DNA of 64,000 nt, from positions 3,968,001-4,032,000 of the forward strand of contig RQOL01000876.1 in the NCBI GenBank assembly GCA_013076295.1, read 5' to 3'. Below are positions 58,062 through 64,000 of the stretch, in pieces (position 1 is the stretch's first letter; each line of letters begins with the position of its first letter). The position numbers were made by a program, and so were the translations under genes. This DNA comes from Sanderia malayensis. Lineage: Eukaryota > Cnidaria > Scyphozoa > Semaeostomeae > Pelagiidae. The notes beneath the pieces were generated by a model that saw only the letters and a program-made list of their open reading frames with translations, did no database searches and was not told the origin of the DNA.

Positions 58062-60400
58062 GACGGTGAGTTTATTTTTTCACTTGTTCACGACTTGACT
58101 TGGAACACTTTCATCTTGTGTTCCACGAGGGTACATCCTTTGAAAGTGACAATGACGATCGCTTCAGCCAAACTCAACGTTTTAGAGTTCATGATCAGTG
58201 TTTTATGTTTGATTAGTAGCTAGTACGTTATTAGAAGTAAGTAAAAAGGAGTGAGTTCAGTCTTAGTTGTTATCACTTGTTAGTTATTTTGAGATGTTAG
58301 TTATGCTTTTTCTTGGGTTTTATCTCTCATTGATTTGGTTTCAAATCGAGACTTGAATAGCGTAAACTATTTCCCTGCTTCAGGTTCCGATACTATCAAA
58401 TATTTGGGCAGTTTTTTATATATATGGTTTCTTGTTAAGAAATATCGGCTGTCATATTCTAAAGTTAAAGCACGCCGATGAAGTAGCACGCTTATTTTAA
58501 ATAACATGCGTCGATTTCAGTAGTCAATGGTATCATGTGTGAGTCAGAGAGAGGTGGGATTTAGTGCCAATCCAAGGCTCTTTCTAGGACGTTGAAAACA
58601 GAGCGAAGGTCGGGTGGGATCAGTTTTACTAATACTACCAACTTACGATGAGCTGAGAGCGTTGTTGGGCACCGAATTGTGTTAGATTATGGCATTGAAC
58701 CCGCGTCTTGTATTGTGCCGGAGATATGGCAATGGGATCTTTATGCAGTTCCTTTAGATTTGGTCACATTAAAACTCTTGTTTGCAACTAGCAACGTAGG
58801 ATAACAGTTGAAAATTGTCTTAAATTTAGCAACTCGGAGCCAGTATAATTGAACATAAGACAATTTGGATTGTTTTTAAGATGGAGCCTCATGGGCAATG
58901 ACAGCTGCTTGTTTTAGATAAAATCTTTTGAGTTTTAATTGGATTTCTATTAAGTCAACCGCAGCAGTCTGTGTTTATGACCGTTAAGCAGAATCAAAGT
59001 GTTTGTTTTTTAAAAACGTTCACTCGTTTGGGCTGTGTTGGGCGAAGTATGAAGTAAAGGAGCTGAAGGATTTGTAGCAATATAAAATCTTTGAGTCGTT
59101 ACTGACCAGTGATTTAAAAATATCTTTCTCGAATTTCGCGTCTTTATTTGACGTGAATAGTTTTCCAAGTGCTCCCAAAACACCAAAATAATTGTTTCAA
59201 GACCTCAGGTTTTCGTTGCAGAGATATGCCTCGATTACAGAAATCTGCCTCGATTTCACATCACATGTCAACAGAACGCGTCAACAGAATATCTTTTCTC
59301 TCGATTCAATCTCTTCCTTGAAACAGAATATCCTGTGTATGAATAGCTAAGTCGTAAAGCTATACACAATCTCATGTTTTTATTTGATTTTATCTATAGC
59401 TTTGCAAACGATATGCCAAATGTGTATAGTGTGGTGTCCCAGCGCCCAAATTATGTCATCCAATAACGTGTGTGAGAGATGAAACCATTACTGATACTAA
59501 ACATAGCACAACGACGCGTGAACGGCATTTTACTAAAACATCACAGCGCAGACAGCTGGCTTTATTTTTTCCTTAGAATTCCATGGTCGCCACACTGTAT
59601 TTCAACACTGTTGCTGTACATATAACTGGGGAATTGTTTGGCGTTTTGGGGGGCTCTCGGTTTGAGCTCAAGCGATGCGAAGCAGAAAAGTTGAGCGATA
59701 TGGCTCGTCTTCTTGATTGGTCCGCGTGTTTCTCTCAATGTCCGTTTTTATTACGAATTGTTGCAACGAAGCAAAAACCAAGTCGAACGTCTGTAGATTG
59801 CAAATCAATGCGTAGCCAGATGAAATTAAATAAGCATTTATAGAATTAACTTTTGTTTGTTCAGCTGCACTGTGTTTCTGCTTATCTGAATGTTGCTTTT
59901 CGTTGACATCTATTGTGCTTGATCACTTCATTATGTTGACGTCATCGGCACATCGCACCGATGTATTCAATATGCAAGGTTTTAATATCATACGTATTCA
60001 CAAGTACGCAAATAAGTATTTAATGCGAGCTCCTTCGTCAAGCATACCGCACAAGGATGTGCTGCATGTTATTAGTTTTGGACGGTTTTGGTTACTCAAT
60101 GGCTTGATCAATAGTTTGATCAGGCGCAGACCGGACAGGCTGGGTTAATTTTACGAATAGGTGAAGAAATTGTTGAAGGGAATTGCTAACGCGGTTTCTG
60201 TCAGCGAGAGAGCGTTGCCTTGAATAAATTACTGTGTGGTGTTTAATGCCAATGAAAATAATTCGTTTGTTTGGATTTGCCTTGCAAGTCTTTTGATCAG
60301 CTATAACAACATTGGAGGCAAACATTTTCTTTGCACAACACCAAACTGGTGTTATGGCGAATTTGATGAACTATTTTGCTTGTGTCGAAGGCAGACCACG

Positions 60401-60457
60401 ATGGTAATAATGATGATGATTATGATGATTATGATGGTTATGATGATTATGATGATC
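60401..60457 (+). repeat. GAT/TAT trinucleotide microsatellite
   Basis: Imperfect (gat)n with tat and ggt interruptions. Confidence 0.9.
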
Positions 60458-61135
60458 CAGTTATAGTTGACGCTTTGTTATCCTGGATTGGGTTGTGTTG
60501 TAATTAAGAAAGCATTGGTGTCGCTGCTTATCTTTGATGTAAACGTGTATAATTTGATCATTTTACGTTGTTTGGTAATTAAAAACAAAGGGAAATACGC
60601 GAAAAATGAACATCTTCGAGGAAAAAACATGCAAATCACGCGCATTTGCTTGCCAAATCACCGCGCTTTGCCCACCATAACATTTATCGTATGGGTGCAA
60701 TTTTACGCAATGTTTATGGTACCTGCAAATGTTGTAGAAGATGAGATATGATCAACAAATTAAAATTCATCAAAATTTGATTTATCACAAGCGACACCTG
60801 CAATGTTTGAAAACTTTTACAATGCATGAATAATGATGTTTCTAGACAGAAATTCATATCGTAATACGAATGAAAATATGAATTCTAAAAGGGTCGCTAC
60901 GCTATGGAGACATGTTTTAACAATTCAATTTATCATTTCTGATCTATAACCTGCCTGTTTATGTCGCTGCGCCCGCTAAAGAATGAAAACTTCCATTTCC
61001 CATTCTATAAAATTTACAGATAAGAGAACAACAACTAAAGATAATATTTCTATAAAATCCAATTTTCAAAATGCAAAGTTTATTACATGTAGCATTGCGC
61101 AATCGCATTACACTTGAAAATTTTGCACCTATCGC

Positions 61136-61177
61136 GCGGTGAAATCTTGCCGCTTGAGCGGTACGATTTTTCACCGC
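61136..61177. repeat. GC-rich nested hairpin
   Basis: gcggtgaaatc (61136-61146) is complementary to gatttttcaccgc (61165-61177), apart from a bulge. An inner stem, ccgct/agcgg, lies between them. It stands out in an AT-rich stretch. Confidence 0.55.
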
Positions 61178-64000
61178 ACTTGTCCTTAACACGCTTGTAC
61201 ACTTGTGTAATAAAAGCAAAACAATTTGTAGTACGCTAGCAGGGGTCACCACCCTTTCGTAATTGAACAAGCTTTAAATAACACATGGGAAAATGGTAAC
61301 TATACTTGTGTGATATTCCCACTGGAAGCTTGTTTTTATTAAAGCCGTTTTGTGCGACCCGCGCTTCATGTTCGCGAAAAGATACGCGGCAATGTCTCTC
61401 TACGCTCTAACAACCTTTTGATGCCCACCGAAAGAGAGAGCCGAGGTTTGTGACTAAAGCCTCGTGCTCTGACGTTGTGATATACGTGGAATTCTCCTTC
61501 TTAACAATATCATTGCCATGATTGAAGAGGAAACGCAATACACAGGTCCAGTATGAATGAGGTTGAGCAGAGCACAAAATGGCGGTTCCTGTTTTCGTGT
61601 AACGATGCTCTCTGGCGGAAACGGTGCATTTATGCAATATGGGTCCTTAATGTATGCATTTCGAGTTGCTAGTGTATATGCTTCTACAACTGCCCGGCTT
61701 GAAGTTAGTGTCTTGCTTGTGTAATAGGATTGTGAATAAAGGCCCTGTCAAATTGCTCGATGGTAAACGCTGGAGGCGTCTGTTAAAAAGGAAAGAGTGT
61801 ATTAGTGTAGGTTGGGAAGCATTGTTGTGCTACGTTGACATTGGGAATTACGCAGGGTAGAATTAAAAGCAAAGTTAAAAGCAAAGTTAAAAGCATTGAT
61901 TTGGAAAACCGGAAAATACAAAGGAACTTCGGGATGTGTTAGGGTTTTTCATGAAAAAGTGTTTGAACAAAATTGAAACGAACGAAAGTGTCCTAATTTT
62001 CTATTCATATTTTGTGAATCCGGGCAATTTGGGCGCGTATATGCAAATTCTCTCATCATTGTGCCTCGTTTTGGAAACGCCAAACATGCAAGAGAGTCTT
62101 GTCTGGTCTGGCATGCATATACAATAAGAGGAGAGAGTAAGCTTTTGAAGGATTTCAATAGAAACATGTGAGATATTTTACATTACTTAGTGCTTCCCAT
62201 CCATGAACACAGAGGTCACTTTTGCAGACGGAAGGATGTATGATTATTCTGCTATATACATTTTAGTAATCACCGTTGTCCCAGGCGCATAAATTTTTGG
62301 CGTGAGATTTGGTACTGTTGCATAAGTCTGTAAGATGTTCCATTGTCCAAATATACAGTTATATTGAACAAGCGTGTACACGTTCCCAGTGACACAGTGG
62401 TTTTTGTGATTATTCCAAGGCGAGTTTTCTATCGATTTGACAAGGGGAAACAGATTTGAATATCGCATAGAAATAGGGACACAATGACTTTGTATAGGAG
62501 ATGGCTTGAAAAAGTTATTTAATTAAATCTTGGCTTAAAAATGAGGGATTTAAAATGAAGATAAGTACTTATTATATTGGATGAACATGGCCTTAACCCT
62601 GTTACTTTCCAACCTGCATTTTTGCTGGTAGATGTTTAAAGTCGTATACGATTATACCTCATTTATATAAGAAGTCGTTTTTGCTATAATATCGCGCATC
62701 GGAGCTTCTCTTGAATTTCGGTATTTCATGTGACAACAGCTAACGTTAAATTGTTTGTAAACTTATCAATAGACAATATATGGTGGAATATGTAGTTTCT
62801 GTGCCTGTCTGATTTGAATTGAAAAGAGTTAACCAGCTATATCAAATGCGATTTCGTAGCCATGACATCTTGTGTCCGTGATGGCAGTATGGTGGCTCAT
62901 CTTCTTGTTATCTACCGTTGCTTTGAATTCTTTAGATAATGAGGCTTGTTATGCTGTGGGCTTTTCAATTTTCCAGCATTCCTGACTTATTATACGTCTT
63001 TTATCCCACGAGACTATGCGCAATATTGTTTTGTGTCTCGCGGATACGATCTCTGGTGTCCGCCATATTGAAAACCTGTTCATCTTGTGTTCTACTCAAA
63101 GAATATGATATTGTTCGATGAATAAAAACCATGATTATTTACTCAATAAAATAGCTTCACGTACATTTAAGAAAGTAAAATAGGATAGCATATCCAGGTT
63201 TACTCATTGTGTCTGTCAAACATGCAAGAGGTTTTCTAAGGCGCTTTTATTGTAAACAAACGTGACAGATATAATATAATGCAATCGTCCTTTTTGACTT
63301 TAAATAGTTGGATCGGGCATGTGGCTTGTTCCTTCGCTTTACTCGTGATGAGAATGATACGTGATAGATTTTAAACAGAATTTCGAGTAATCACCGCTTT
63401 TAATTGGTGATTTTTGCTCGTTTAAATCGCACAGAACAAGACCAGATTTATTTATTTACCGCAGCGGAATAGAATTCGCCTTGCGATCGTACTTTTCGCC
63501 ATGTACATTTTGTCGTAAAAACCATGTTAAAGCGGCACTCGCGGTTATAATTTGCACGCTGAATTGAAAAAGTTTGGATGTGATGATGATTGGTGTGTTT
63601 TTGAACGCGTCCTGTGTTGGGTTGAGTAGGTAAACAGAGCGAAATTCGTGTTTGATTTCATTTGACTTATTTTGCCGGCTGTAAAATCTTTGCTTGTTTG
63701 AAATCTTATTAAAACAGGGAGGCCGACAACTACAAGAAAGTTGTCATATAACAAGCACAGGAAAACAAGCAGATACGAAATCTCTGGAAATTCAAGAAAT
63801 TCGATATTGTAGATTCAGCAGTGTATTAGACAGACAGCCGTGTAGTTTGTAGTAGCAAGATTAATCATATAAAAAAACCACCCCTGGTACAACATTGCCG
63901 GCTTATTTTGCATGTTATTGTGGCAAGCGACTCAAATTCCCGAGGTGATAAAATCATCCACGGAGGTCTTCATTGCGCAGAGAGGCAATTTACTTGAAAA

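Larger units (their letters stand above)
58062..64000. other. 5.9 kb without a supported gene
   Basis: Beyond the C18orf63-like stop I find no recognisable family, no chain of exons in phase and no transposon protein. Open frames at 59583-59843 (+), 60467-60751 (+) and 60959-61270 (-) have no known motif and unconvincing composition. The region may be 3' UTR, intergenic or intronic to a gene outside the window. Confidence 0.5.

Noticed and set aside
59583..61270. Several 80 to 100-codon open frames in the right-hand 6 kb
   Set aside because: None has a known motif, plausible splice partners or consistent frame; each is of the length expected by chance.

Overview
This is an AT-rich, intron-dense eukaryotic nuclear region from an invertebrate animal. 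All the genes resemble animal proteins and nearly all introns are GT-AG. A cnidarian is my best guess, from three things: a conodipine-type secreted phospholipase A2, a cytosolic alanyl-tRNA synthetase with an in-frame mitochondrial leader, and several short non-autonomous DNA transposons. None of these is decisive. There is no bacterial operon, CRISPR array, rRNA gene or convincing tRNA gene.

Layout from left to right: the 3' end of a TRIP13-like AAA+ ATPase (+); a carboxypeptidase M-like GPI-anchored peptidase (-), tail to tail with it; an SLC22 organic ion transporter (+); a divergent SLC47/MATE antiporter (+); the nucleolar ribosome-assembly factor UTP3/Sas10 (+), with a 184-bp satellite array in one intron; a secreted PLA2 (-); a sarcosine dehydrogenase/PDPR-like mitochondrial flavoprotein (+); dihydroorotate dehydrogenase (+); alanyl-tRNA synthetase (+); TBC1D20, a RabGAP (+); and a C18orf63/DUF4708-like protein with a C-terminal SAP-like segment (+). 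The last 5.9 kb holds no gene I can support. I worked out coding exons by hand from splice sites, reading phase and family alignment; each full gene model keeps one continuous frame.

The genes are mostly housekeeping: tRNA charging, pyrimidine synthesis, ribosome assembly, ER-Golgi Rab control and one-carbon or pyruvate dehydrogenase-linked metabolism. Accessory transport and secretion genes are mixed in. The SLC22 and SLC47 neighbours belong to families that cooperate in mammalian organic cation transport. The PDPR-like, DHODH and AARS genes lie in a row here, and their human counterparts all map to 16q22, which suggests old conserved linkage.

The most interesting signals are the dual-start AARS leader; a 111-bp element with perfect 21-bp terminal inverted repeats and a 9-bp target duplication; 348-bp and 176-bp TA-flanked MITEs; a PDPR-like protein that keeps a flavinylation-type Trp-His; splice-acceptor-like sites 2 to 9 nt before several start codons; and a likely GC-AG intron in DHODH.
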